From Psychrobacter sp. P11G3 (GTDB lineage: Bacteria > Pseudomonadota > Gammaproteobacteria > Pseudomonadales > Moraxellaceae), in assembly GCF_001435845.1 (NCBI RefSeq), contig NZ_CM003596.1, positions 1,426,001 through 1,490,000 of the forward strand: a stretch of DNA of 64,000 nt, read 5' to 3'. A program made the translations under genes and the position numbers. A model generated the notes under the pieces. It saw only the letters and a list, made by a program, of their open reading frames with translations, did not search any database and had not been told where the DNA came from. This document shows, one piece after another, positions 35,247 through 44,265 of the stretch (the first letter of the stretch is position 1; every line of letters starts with the position of its first letter).

Positions 35247-36116
35247 ATGCAAAATAAATTAATAAAATTGGTTGCTAAAAGTGCGCGCCATAGCAAAAAC
35301 CAGATAGTAGGCGCGGTTCGACCTGCAAGCTATCTAAAAGACCTGAGTAAGCAGCAAGTAGGCACAGGTAAAACGGTGCTTATCACAGGTGCTAGTTCAG
35401 GTCTGGGCGAGGGTATGACCAGACTGTTTGCTAGCCTTGGCTATAACTTGGCCATATGTGCGCGTCGCACTGATCGTTTAGAGCATCTAAAATCGGAAAT
35501 GATGGACAAGTATCCTAATATCCGAGTCGAATACCAAGCACTAGATGTAAGTGATTATGATACGGTTTTTCAAGTGTTTGATGCTTTTGCAGATGATTTC
35601 GGTAGCATTGAGCGAGTAGTGGTTAATGCAGGTATTGGTGATAGTCGCCGCATTGGTAAAGGGCATTTTGAAACCAACCGTCGCACTGCTGATGTCAATT
35701 TTGTAGCAGCACTGGCACAGTGTGAAGCCGCTATGAATATCTTCCGTGCTCAGAATAGTGGGCATTTGGTGGTGATATCGAGCATGTCAGCCATGCGTGG
35801 ATTACCTAGACACTTGACAACCTATGGTGCAAGTAAAGCTGGTTTGGCTCACTTAGCAGAAGGCATTCGTGCTGATATGCTTTTGACCAATCTTCCTATT
35901 AAGGTTTCTACAATTTACCCAGGCTATATTCGCACCGAAATCAACGAAGGCTCTAAGCCATTACCATTTGAAGTCGATGCAGATACTGGTACTAAAGCTA
36001 TTGTCGCAGCTATCGAAGCGGGTGTGGATGAAGCCTGTGTGCCGAGCCTACCTTGGTCCATGGTCAGTCACGCGATGAAGCACTTGCCATTACAGGTAAT
36101 GAATAAACTAAGTTAA
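35247..36116 (+). CDS. Short-chain dehydrogenase/reductase
   Basis: NAD(P)-dependent oxidoreductase of 289 residues. The cofactor loop is TGASSGLGEG at residues 48-57, the CARRTDRL turn favours NADPH, NAG is at 127-129, and the catalytic Ser and Tyr193/Lys197 lie in VVISS and YGASKAG. A 40-residue N-terminal extension rich in Lys and Ser precedes the Rossmann fold. It is the last gene of the block that starts with the ACAD11-like genes. In levulinate-type pathways an SDR interconverts 4-oxo and 4-hydroxy groups, which is an attractive but unproven role here. Confidence 0.9.
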   Translation: MQNKLIKLVAKSARHSKNQIVGAVRPASYLKDLSKQQVGTGKTVLITGASSGLGEGMTRLFASLGYNLAICARRTDRLEHLKSEMMDKYPNIRVEYQALDVSDYDTVFQVFDAFADDFGSIERVVVNAGIGDSRRIGKGHFETNRRTADVNFVAALAQCEAAMNIFRAQNSGHLVVISSMSAMRGLPRHLTTYGASKAGLAHLAEGIRADMLLTNLPIKVSTIYPGYIRTEINEGSKPLPFEVDADTGTKAIVAAIEAGVDEACVPSLPWSMVSHAMKHLPLQVMNKLS

Positions 36117-36142
36117 TCGAATTGGTTTTCCTAAGGCAGAAA

Positions 36143-36178
36143 AGAAGAAGCCCACTATTATTGTAGTGGGCTTCTTCT
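36143..36178. terminator. Bidirectional terminator between the SDR gene and fadD
   Basis: A perfect 15-bp stem (36143-36157 with 36164-36178) encloses a 6-base loop between converging genes. It contains the A/T-rich outer arm needed for both directions. Confidence 0.8.
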
Positions 36179-36205
36179 ATTTGCTCTGAAATAGCAGGGT
36201 AAGTA

Positions 36206-37906
36206 TTACAACGTTTGAGGATTATTTGACATATGCTGTTCACGCAGCTTTTGACGCAGTACTTTACCAACATTACTCTTTGGTAATTCACTGACAAACT
36301 CAATATGGCGTGGACATTTATAACCAGTCAAATTGTCCAGCGCAAATTCTTTGATGACTTCTTTAGTGACATTATTATCGGCGGGTACGATATAAATTTT
36401 AACCGCTTCGCCTTGATGGTCATCAGGAATACCAATTACTGCGCAATCGACGATACCATCACAGTCGAGCATAACGGATTCGATTTCGTTAGGGAATACA
36501 TTGAATCCAGAAACCAAGATCATGTCTTTCTTACGATCTAGTAGGGTGATATAGCCTTTTTCGTCCATACTGATAATATCACCCGTACGGAAGTAGCCGT
36601 CACTTGTGAAATCATTGGTATTGTCTTTATTAAAGTAACCAGACGTAATATTAGGGCCTTTAATACACATTTCGCCTGCTTGATTTAGGCCCACACGTTT
36701 GCCATTGTCATCTACTACAATGATATCGACACTAGGAACAGGTATACCAATAGTACCGTTGAATTTACGATCAGTAATCACGTTAGCAGTACCTGCCGCA
36801 ACGCCTTCCGTCATACCCCAACCTTCAACCATAGGGCAGCCAGTTACTTCCAACCAACGTGCTGCGGTTTGCTCAGTTGCCGCCATACCACCAGCCTGAG
36901 TGATACGTAATGAACTAAAGTCTAAGTTTTTAAAGTTTGGCTGGTCAAGTAACCCTTTGAATAGAGTGTTTACGGCAGGGAAGATATGGAACGGTTGTTT
37001 TGATAACGTTTTAATAAACCCTGGCATATCGCGCGGATTAGGTACTAGGATAAAGGTATAACCTGAACGCATACCAAGTAGACTCAGCATGAAGGCAAAA
37101 ATATGATATAGCGGTAAGGCCATAACCATATTGATATATACTTCATTGATACCTGAGGTCACAGGACGATACCATGCCTCTGATTGCATAGCAGCAGCGA
37201 CGACATTACGTTGTGTTAGGACAGCACCTTTAGATAGTCCAGTCGTACCACCTGTATACTGCAAAATAGCTTTCTGTTGTAGGGTGGTTTTTGGTGCTTG
37301 AATCGGTAGATTCTTACCTTTCTTTAGAACTTCAGGGAACTTAGTAACGTCATACTTAGGATCGTTTAGGTTGTACTTTGGAACCAAGCGTTTGACCTGA
37401 CGGATGACCGTATTGACCAAAATACCTTTTAGACCCATCATATCGCCCATTTTTGACAGCACGATACGTTTGATATTGGTCTCTTCAATAACTTGCTCAA
37501 GTGCTTGAGCAAAGTTGTCAACGACAAAGATAACCTGAGCACCTGAGTCATTCAATTGGTGACGCAACTCGCGACCCGTATATAGTGGGTTTACTGGAGT
37601 GCAAACATAACCTGCACGTAGAATACCAATCATAGTTGGTAGATATTGGGGAACGTTTGGCATCATAAGAGCCACTACGCTGCCTTTAGGTAAACCTTGA
37701 GCCTGTAACCATGCTGCTATTGCCAGTGAAGCGTTATCAACATCACCATAAGTATGCGTAACACCCATACAGATAGTCATCGGATGCATACGAAAGCGGT
37801 TAAAACACTCTTCATATAACTCTATGAGGCTTTCATACTGATCAGGATTAATCGTCTTGGGTACGTTTTCCGGGTATTGAGCAAGCCAAGGTTTATCTAC
37901 AGTCAT
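36206..37906 (-). CDS. fadD: Long-chain-fatty-acid--CoA ligase (first copy)
   Basis: Adenylate-forming enzyme that activates fatty acids to acyl-CoA, 566 residues. The AMP-binding P-loop is QYTGGTTGLSKGAVLTQRN, the A5-type motif is EGWGMTEG, and the FadD signature YFRTGDIISMDEKGY leads to the hinge DRKKDMILVSGFNVFPNE, with catalytic Lys near the end in SNVGKVLRQKL. AAGGACG precedes the ATG. It is about four-fifths identical by eye to the next fadD at 38546, with the order conserved throughout, so the pair is a tandem duplication. Confidence 0.94.
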   Translation of the reverse strand: MTVDKPWLAQYPENVPKTINPDQYESLIELYEECFNRFRMHPMTICMGVTHTYGDVDNASLAIAAWLQAQGLPKGSVVALMMPNVPQYLPTMIGILRAGYVCTPVNPLYTGRELRHQLNDSGAQVIFVVDNFAQALEQVIEETNIKRIVLSKMGDMMGLKGILVNTVIRQVKRLVPKYNLNDPKYDVTKFPEVLKKGKNLPIQAPKTTLQQKAILQYTGGTTGLSKGAVLTQRNVVAAAMQSEAWYRPVTSGINEVYINMVMALPLYHIFAFMLSLLGMRSGYTFILVPNPRDMPGFIKTLSKQPFHIFPAVNTLFKGLLDQPNFKNLDFSSLRITQAGGMAATEQTAARWLEVTGCPMVEGWGMTEGVAAGTANVITDRKFNGTIGIPVPSVDIIVVDDNGKRVGLNQAGEMCIKGPNITSGYFNKDNTNDFTSDGYFRTGDIISMDEKGYITLLDRKKDMILVSGFNVFPNEIESVMLDCDGIVDCAVIGIPDDHQGEAVKIYIVPADNNVTKEVIKEFALDNLTGYKCPRHIEFVSELPKSNVGKVLRQKLREQHMSNNPQTL

Positions 37907-38545
37907 GATTAGCGTCCTTAAATATTAAAATAAATTAAGGCTCTATAAAAAAGTAGTCACATCCATGTCAACAATTTAAATCGCTGTTCCGTTAGCAAGA
38001 AATTGTCGAGTGCTATCCTATATGTTCACATACTGCTAAAATACGGGGCCCTTATAAAGCTTGATTTAATCACAGAGCATAAATATCTCATCAGATTAAA
38101 AAACAGTTAATGTTTTGGTAATGAAAATAGCTACTAGTAATGCTGCTAATCAATCGATATTAGTCATAACTATATAAGATCAAAATAACAGAAAGTATAG
38201 TGACACATTTTGGCAATACATTAACATAACTACAACCGTGTCTGTTATTCTTATACAAGAACTTGATAGTTTACAGTTAAATTTGATAAATGAAATAATA
38301 TATGTTGAATAATCAGAAAATACCTAGACAAATAATTTACTTTCTTATCAAGTAATTAACATGAAATTTATTCAAAAAATGTCATATAATTGGATATAAA
38401 AGTAGATTTGTAGTAATTATAATAGAGAAATTTTATAGTTGAATGACAGAAAATAAATATACAAAAGGGCATCTTACAATTACTGTAAGATGCCTTTAGT
38501 AAAAATAAATTCATGTTTTTAGAATTTTTTAGAAATTGTCTCTAT
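37907..38545. promoter_or_regulatory. 639-base AT-rich space between the two fadD genes
   Basis: Contains the terminator of the upstream fadD (38461-38500) and the promoter region of the downstream one. A 23-base element at 38205-38227 (ACATTTTGGCAATACATTA then ACAT) has a close match at 40516-40538, a similar distance (about 290-300 bases) before the start of the other fadD. No gene is visible. Confidence 0.5.
38464..38496 (-). terminator. Rho-independent terminator after the second fadD copy
   Basis: A stem of about 10 bp (38469-38478 with 38484-38493) is flanked by AAAAG and CTTT. It lies about 50 bases past the stop of the gene at 38546-40243 in its direction of transcription. Confidence 0.7.
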
Positions 38546-40243
38546 TTATACTTGCGGGTAGTCTGCATTGTGTTTTTCACGCAATTTTTGACGCAGTACT
38601 TTACCGACATTACTTTTTGGTAGGTCGCTCACAAACTCAATGTGGCGTGGACACTTATAACCCGTTAGATTGTCTAGCGCAAAATCTGTAATCACTTCTT
38701 TGGTAACATTATTGTCTTCAGGTACTACGTATATTTTAACCGCTTCACCTTGATGACTATCAGGAATGCCAATTACCGCACAGTCAAGAATACCATCACA
38801 GTCAAGCATCACAGATTCAATTTCGTTCGGGAATACGTTAAATCCTGAAACCAAGATCATGTCTTTCTTACGATCTAGCAGTTTAATATAACCCTTGTCG
38901 TCCATGCTGACGATATCACCAGTACGGAAATAACCATCACTAGTAAAATCAGCACTACTGTCTCTATTGAGATATCCAGAGGTTACGTTAGGGCCTTTAA
39001 TACATAGCTCGCCCCCTTCGTTTAAACCTACATGCCTGCCATCTTCATCGATAATAATGACATCGACACCAGGGGCTGGTACACCGATAGTACCATTAAA
39101 CTCACGATTGGTAATAACGTTGGCGGTACCGACGGCAACGCCTTCTGTCATACCCCAACCTTCGATCATCGCGCAGCCAGTCACTTCTAACCAGCGCTTC
39201 GCAGTTTGCTCAGTAGCCGCCATACCACCAGCTTGTGAGATACGCAAAGCGCTAAAGTCCAAATCTTTAAAGTTTGGATTATCGAGCAATCCCTTAAAGA
39301 GGGTATTGACCGCAGGGAAAATATGGAACGGCTGTTTTGACAAGGTTTTAACAAATCCAGGAATATCACGTGGATTAGGTACTAGTATAAAGGTATAGCC
39401 TGAACGCATACCAAGTAGGCTAAGCATAAATGCAAAAATATGATACAACGGCAGTGCCATCACCATATTGATATACACTTCGTTGATTTCTGACGTGATA
39501 GGGCGAGTCCATGCTTCTGATTGCATCGCTGCTGCTACGATATTACGCTGTGACAAAATAGCGCCTTTCGAAAGTCCTGTGGTACCACCTGTGTATTGCA
39601 AAAATGCTTTTTGGTCCAAAGACATTTTTGGTTGCTGAAAAGGTAGGTTTTTACCTTTTTTCAATACTTCAGGAAGCTTAGTGACATGGTATTTAGGGTC
39701 GTTAAGATTGTACTTGGGTACTAAGCGTTTGACCTGACGAATAATTGTATTGACCAAAATGCCTTTCAAACCCATCATATCGCCCATTTTCGATAGGATG
39801 ACACGTTTGATAGCCGTTTCTTCAATGACTTGCTCAAGCGCTTGGGCAAAGTTATCGACCACAAAAATTGCTTGGGCACCAGAATCGTTAAGCTGATGGC
39901 GTAATTCTCGGCCAGTATATAGCGGGTTGACAGGGGTACAAACGTAGCCTGCACGCAATATCCCAATCATAGTTGGTAGATACTGTGGAACGTTTGGCAT
40001 CATGAGAGCGACGACACTACCTTTTGGCAAACCTTGGTTCTGTAGCCAAGCAGCGACTGCCATCGAAGCGTTATCAATATCACCATAAGTATGAGTCACT
40101 CCCATACAGATGCTCATCGGATGTCCACGGAAGCGATCGAAGCATTCTTCGTACAGCTCCATGATGCTGCTATATCTATCGGGATTAATGGTTTTTGGCA
40201 CACCGGCTGGATATTGAGAAAGCCAAGGTTTGTTCGATATCAT
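38546..40243 (-). CDS. fadD: Long-chain-fatty-acid--CoA ligase (second copy)
   Basis: Paralogue of the gene at 36206, 565 residues, with the same landmarks: QYTGGTTGLSKGAILSQRN, EGWGMTEG, YFRTGDIVSMDDKGY and DRKKDMILVSGFNVFPNE. The ATG at 40243 is chosen because AAGGATG sits eight bases upstream, exactly as in the sister gene, and because the protein then starts like its sister (MISNKPWLSQYP against MTVDKPWLAQYP). In-frame starts as far as 40324 exist. Keeping two copies suggests different chain-length preference or regulation. Confidence 0.94.
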   Translation of the reverse strand: MISNKPWLSQYPAGVPKTINPDRYSSIMELYEECFDRFRGHPMSICMGVTHTYGDIDNASMAVAAWLQNQGLPKGSVVALMMPNVPQYLPTMIGILRAGYVCTPVNPLYTGRELRHQLNDSGAQAIFVVDNFAQALEQVIEETAIKRVILSKMGDMMGLKGILVNTIIRQVKRLVPKYNLNDPKYHVTKLPEVLKKGKNLPFQQPKMSLDQKAFLQYTGGTTGLSKGAILSQRNIVAAAMQSEAWTRPITSEINEVYINMVMALPLYHIFAFMLSLLGMRSGYTFILVPNPRDIPGFVKTLSKQPFHIFPAVNTLFKGLLDNPNFKDLDFSALRISQAGGMAATEQTAKRWLEVTGCAMIEGWGMTEGVAVGTANVITNREFNGTIGVPAPGVDVIIIDEDGRHVGLNEGGELCIKGPNVTSGYLNRDSSADFTSDGYFRTGDIVSMDDKGYIKLLDRKKDMILVSGFNVFPNEIESVMLDCDGILDCAVIGIPDSHQGEAVKIYVVPEDNNVTKEVITDFALDNLTGYKCPRHIEFVSDLPKSNVGKVLRQKLREKHNADYPQV

Positions 40244-40688
40244 AGTTAGCATCCTTGCGATTTGATATAGGCTAAAGTATTTTGAAAAGGTGGTTGTCAA
40301 TCTATCAGTAGTACAGAACACCATTTAAATAAGTGATATATCCCACATTCAATAGCATCCCTGTCTATTGATTAATAGCTAATTTTTTGCTGCTGTCACA
40401 ACATTTTATTTAATAAATATTTATATAAAGCATCAAATAAAACAAATAAATAAAAATAATGTTCGTTCTAAAACTATTTATCTGCTGCTTACCAATAAAG
40501 TATCAAAAAAACGATACATTTGAGCAATACATTAGCATGAATTTAGTCTAAAACAATAACAGTAAGCGATACTGATCAGTACATATATTAACTTATAAGA
40601 ATATATTGACTTTGTTATCTCATAAATGAAGGATTAGATAACTAATATTGGTAAGCTGATAAAATACAAACGAATGTAGATGCCAAAA
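40244..40688. promoter_or_regulatory. 445-base AT-rich space upstream of the second fadD
   Basis: Lies between the fetB end and the fadD start. It carries the 23-base element at 40516-40538 shared with the other fadD upstream region. In the fadD direction, TTGCTC and GATACT 17 bases apart overlap the element and could be a promoter. No gene is visible. Confidence 0.45.
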
Positions 40689-41483
40689 TTATTGCGGTAA
40701 AATGAATTGATCTTTTTTATTAAAGAAACGTCGATAAATGAGTAAGGCACTGATGGTGCAGCCAAGCGTGCTGCTGACACATATCAGGAACATAGTGACT
40801 ATTTGATAGCGTACGGCTTGAGTGGGATCGGCGCCCGCTAGAATTTGACCCGTCATCATGCCTGGTAAGCTAACAATACCGACGACTAGCATAGAGTTCA
40901 GGGTTGGAGTCATGCCATTAGTGATAGCTGCTTTTATCTGCTCATGGACGGCTTCGAATGGCTTAGCAGATAGACTGAGCATCATCTCGATACGTCCAGA
41001 TTGCTCATGAAAGGATTCAATCAATTGATTGCTTGTCAACGAAATGGCAGTTAGAGAATTCCCTAATATCAGACCCAATATAGGAATAATGAATTGCGGT
41101 GTATACCAAGGCTTAACATTCAAAATCGCTATAATCGCAATCGCCGTTACTAGTATTGCTGAGATACCGACTGCCAATAACGTATCTGTTAATAACCCCT
41201 TATAACTACGTTTAACGCGATTTTTGGCGGCACTTCCTGCAATTAAAGTCATGACCGTTAAGATAAGTAGCACTTCATACCATTGTTCGCGTGCAAAAAT
41301 CCACGCCAGTATTAGCCCAATAAAGCTCAGCTGTATGATCGTACGAAATGCCGCTATCAAAAGGGTCTTGCTTAGTTTTAAACGTAAGCGCCAAGAGATG
41401 AGTAATACAATGATAATTAGGCTGCTAGCAAGCGCGATATCACCGTAAGTGAGAAATATTTGCATATCATTCGTACCACTCAT
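40689..41483 (-). CDS. fetB: Iron export ABC transporter permease FetB
   Basis: Membrane subunit of the FetAB (YbbL/YbbM) exporter, which in E. coli lowers cytosolic iron and helps resist oxidative stress. The 264 residues contain about seven hydrophobic segments and the family motifs RTIIQLSFIGLIL, MTLIAGSAAKNR and LVVGIVSLPGMMTGQILAG with DP following. It is downstream of the fetA ATPase gene on the same strand, 128 bases apart. Confidence 0.92.
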   Translation of the reverse strand: MSGTNDMQIFLTYGDIALASSLIIIVLLISWRLRLKLSKTLLIAAFRTIIQLSFIGLILAWIFAREQWYEVLLILTVMTLIAGSAAKNRVKRSYKGLLTDTLLAVGISAILVTAIAIIAILNVKPWYTPQFIIPILGLILGNSLTAISLTSNQLIESFHEQSGRIEMMLSLSAKPFEAVHEQIKAAITNGMTPTLNSMLVVGIVSLPGMMTGQILAGADPTQAVRYQIVTMFLICVSSTLGCTISALLIYRRFFNKKDQFILPQ

Positions 41484-41611
41484 ATGAGCTTATTTAGGAA
41501 ATAATTATAGTAATAATACACGGTGAGGGTTAAGGTTATTAACGTGCTAAATTGTCTGAGCAACTATAAGAAGACTTACTCATTTGATTAAATGTTTCTG
41601 ATAAAAGCTCT

Positions 41612-42469
41612 TCAAGAGTCCGCGGTGAGTACACCTGCTTGCATGTGCCAGTGTCTATTTGCCAAAGGCATGATATCTTTTGTGTCGTGAGTCACCCATA
41701 GGAGTGTGCGCTGTGCATCTGCGTGCAACCAGTTGATGAGCAAGTTGACTAGCTGTGCTGAAGTGTCCATGTCCAAAGCGGCGGTTGGCTCGTCTAATAA
41801 TAGGACTTTTGGACTAAGTTGTAATAGGCGCAATGTATTGACCAGTTGGCGCTCGCCACCAGATAAATGCTTGGCGTCTTGTTGTAAAAAATCTGTACTT
41901 CTATCTAAGTGTTCAAGCTGAGTAACATGCCAGTCTATGTCAAAAGTCTGCGATTGATGAGCATATAATTGATAAGGCATTTGTAAATTTTCAAGGACAC
42001 TGCCGTCTAACAACTGTGGATGCTGAGCGAGTAGAGCTACTTGCTTGCGCCACAGTACAGGTGCAGTCTCATGAATATCATGATAAACATTACTTGACGA
42101 GTCATCGTGCAAACGAACAGTACCGCTGCTCATTGGTAATAATCCTGCCAATACTCGCAATAGTACTGATTTACCGCTACCAGACGATCCTGTCAAAACA
42201 GTGACTTGCCCTGACAATAGCGCACCGCTCGCACCGCTTATTAGCGTTCGATCATGAATTGATGGCTCTTTATCCAGTGAAGCGTTTGCGGTTAGCTTGC
42301 TTGCCCATTTTTGATAAATGCTAGACGGCATAGAGATTTTATTCGAGGCTTCTTTACTATCTTTAATGCTATGAGTACGTATCATTCGTTGGCTATGTAC
42401 CCATAGATTATCAAATTCAAACAACACTCTATCCGTATCTATGCTCATAGCAGTTCTACTGCTGACCAT
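41612..42469 (-). CDS. fetA: Iron export ABC transporter ATP-binding protein FetA
   Basis: ABC ATPase with Walker A TGSSGSGKSVLL, signature LSGGERQ and Walker B VLLLDEPTAALD, 285 residues. A polar N-terminal extension of some 50 residues carrying Lys/Ser makes it longer than E. coli FetA. Its start overlaps the end of the thioesterase gene by 14 bases, indicating coupled translation; ATG 42448 is an alternative that removes the overlap. Pairing with fetB supports the FetA call. Confidence 0.9.
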   Translation of the reverse strand: MVSSRTAMSIDTDRVLFEFDNLWVHSQRMIRTHSIKDSKEASNKISMPSSIYQKWASKLTANASLDKEPSIHDRTLISGASGALLSGQVTVLTGSSGSGKSVLLRVLAGLLPMSSGTVRLHDDSSSNVYHDIHETAPVLWRKQVALLAQHPQLLDGSVLENLQMPYQLYAHQSQTFDIDWHVTQLEHLDRSTDFLQQDAKHLSGGERQLVNTLRLLQLSPKVLLLDEPTAALDMDTSAQLVNLLINWLHADAQRTLLWVTHDTKDIMPLANRHWHMQAGVLTADS

Positions 42470-43043
42470 TTACTTGCTTATCGATAGCCTGTTCGATCGT
42501 AACGCGCAGCTTTTTTGGTACACGAATAGGACGCATTGGTGGGGTTGTCGCTGAGTTATCTGGTTTATCGCTGCCTATTTCATCATTACTCATTGGCTCT
42601 GGTTTGACAAGGTTTTGTACGCAAGCAATAACGATTTTGGTGCTGCTTAGTAGCTGGCTATCATCAGTTTCGGTAGTACCATGATTTGGTAGATTGCGAT
42701 ATATACTTTGATAAAATATGATGCTGGCAGGTTTTAGCTCCACTTTATCGATACGTACGCTAATCACCTCATCTAATAGAATGGCTCTTTTGTATTGCAA
42801 GTCCGCCTGACTCACGACAAAATGCTGCACTTCACCGCTATCAGTCTGCAAAAAATATCCATTTAAGCCAAGCTCAGTAAACCAGTCGCGTCGGCAGTTT
42901 TCAAAAAACACCAAATGATTGGCGTGATAGACTATACCGCCAGCATCAGTATGGTTAATATAGACGTTATAATCTTTAGCAAATAATGGTTTGATGTCAT
43001 CATTCATGGCTGATGTCGTATTTTTTTGCTTAAGTGTTGTCAT
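42456..43043 (-). CDS. YbgC/4HBT-type acyl-CoA thioesterase
   Basis: Hotdog-fold thioesterase. The active-site stretch YINHTDAGGIVYHANHLVFFE carries the catalytic Asp33 and is the hallmark of the YbgC family, followed by the conserved RRDWF. The C-terminal third is an unusual Pro/Asp/Ser-rich tail ending in basic residues, giving 195 residues against about 135 for typical YbgC. No Tol-Pal genes adjoin it; instead it is coupled to fetA-fetB. Substrate is uncertain. Confidence 0.88.
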   Translation of the reverse strand: MTTLKQKNTTSAMNDDIKPLFAKDYNVYINHTDAGGIVYHANHLVFFENCRRDWFTELGLNGYFLQTDSGEVQHFVVSQADLQYKRAILLDEVISVRIDKVELKPASIIFYQSIYRNLPNHGTTETDDSQLLSSTKIVIACVQNLVKPEPMSNDEIGSDKPDNSATTPPMRPIRVPKKLRVTIEQAIDKQVNGQQ

Positions 43044-43248
43044 AGCGATGCTCGATATTTTTAATAAGTATTGTTGAATAAAAGTGTTTCAGATAGACCA
43101 ATAATAGATAGTGCTTATAATAGAGTTACTCTAGCTCAAGATATCAGGCCATGCAACCGCTAGAACCGCTTACATTTGTTATCATAGCCGTTTATATTTC
43201 ACCCATTTATAGAGCGCTATATTCTAACCAATCAGTATAGGACAGTTT

Positions 43249-44073
43249 ATGACCCGTTTTGTCAGTTTTAACATCAATGGTATCCGTGCACGTCAGCATC
43301 AGCTCGAGGCGGTGCGCGAGGTAATCGATCCTGATGTCATGGGCCTACAAGAAACCAAGGTTCATGATGATCAATTTCCGCTTAGCGATATCGAAGGGCT
43401 GGGCTACCACGTCGAGTATTTCGGACAAAAAGGGCATTACGGCGTTGCACTATTATCCAAAGCTGCACCTGTATTCGTACAAAAAGGCTTTCCTGGCGAA
43501 GATGAAGAAGCCCAAAAACGTTTTATCCATGCACGTTATGAGTTTGAAGGTCGTGAAGTGGATGTGCTCAATGGTTACTTCCCGCAAGGAGAGAGCCAAG
43601 ATCACCCAACCAAATTTCCAATGAAGCGCGCTTATTATGCCAACTTGATGGCTTATATTGATACGCTAAAAGCGGAAGGTCGTTCGATTATCGTCATGGG
43701 TGATATGAATATCGCACCAGAAGATATCGATATTGGTATTGGTGAAGTCAATGCCAAGCGTTGGTTGAAAAACAGAAAAACCTCATTTTTGCCGGAAGAG
43801 CGCGAATGGTATTCAGCATTGATGTCGCGTGAGCTGACAGATACTTACCGTCTGCATTATCCAGAGAGCACCGAGTTATACAGTTGGTTTGATTATCGCA
43901 GTCGCGGATTCAATGATGAACCCAAGCGCGGGTTACGTATTGATCATATTCTATGTACCTCAGACTTAATCGATAAATGTATCGATGCTGGTATCAGTTA
44001 TGAGCTACGTGCTATGGAAAAACCATCTGACCATGCACCAATTTGGTCAGCATTTGACCTAAAGAAACCGTAA
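43249..44073 (+). CDS. xthA: Exodeoxyribonuclease III
   Basis: AP endonuclease and 3'-5' exonuclease of base-excision repair, 274 residues. The Mg2+ and catalytic motifs are in order: [19 protein letters not shown] (Glu), [23 protein letters not shown] (Asp/Asn), and C-terminal LRIDHILC and SDHAPIWS with the catalytic His. The YSWFDYRS loop is typical of the XthA branch. It is a single gene with its own promoter region. Confidence 0.96.
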   Translation: MTRFVSFNINGIRARQHQLEAVREVIDPDVMGLQETKVHDDQFPLSDIEGLGYHVEYFGQKGHYGVALLSKAAPVFVQKGFPGEDEEAQKRFIHARYEFEGREVDVLNGYFPQGESQDHPTKFPMKRAYYANLMAYIDTLKAEGRSIIVMGDMNIAPEDIDIGIGEVNAKRWLKNRKTSFLPEEREWYSALMSRELTDTYRLHYPESTELYSWFDYRSRGFNDEPKRGLRIDHILCTSDLIDKCIDAGISYELRAMEKPSDHAPIWSAFDLKKP

Positions 44074-44098
44074 TACTTATATAATGTAATACCTATAT

Positions 44099-44208
44099 AT
44101 ATAGTCAACCTCATGTCAATTAGATACGATGCTGAGTTCGCTAATTCTGTTGGTTGTAGTGCCGCAGCTAGTTCTTCTTGTATCTGAACTGTCTTGAACT
44201 GACTATAT
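44099..44208. mobile_element. Possible small inverted-repeat element upstream of argJ
   Basis: ATATAGTCA (44099-44107) and its complement TGACTATAT (44200-44208) bound 110 bases whose inner ends also match imperfectly (AGATAC repeated inverted). TA lies at both ends, as for TA-targeting elements. It encodes no supportable protein and I see no second copy in the window. Confidence 0.45.
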
Positions 44209-44265
44209 GTTTATCACTTCGTATTTCATAAATAACGATAAAAATTGAGAAATAAGGATTTTATT

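Noticed and set aside
44129..44197. A 22-residue Leu/Val-rich reading frame before argJ, like a leader peptide
   Set aside because: No ribosome binding site, and it lies inside the inverted-repeat element; argJ is not known to use a Leu/Val attenuator.
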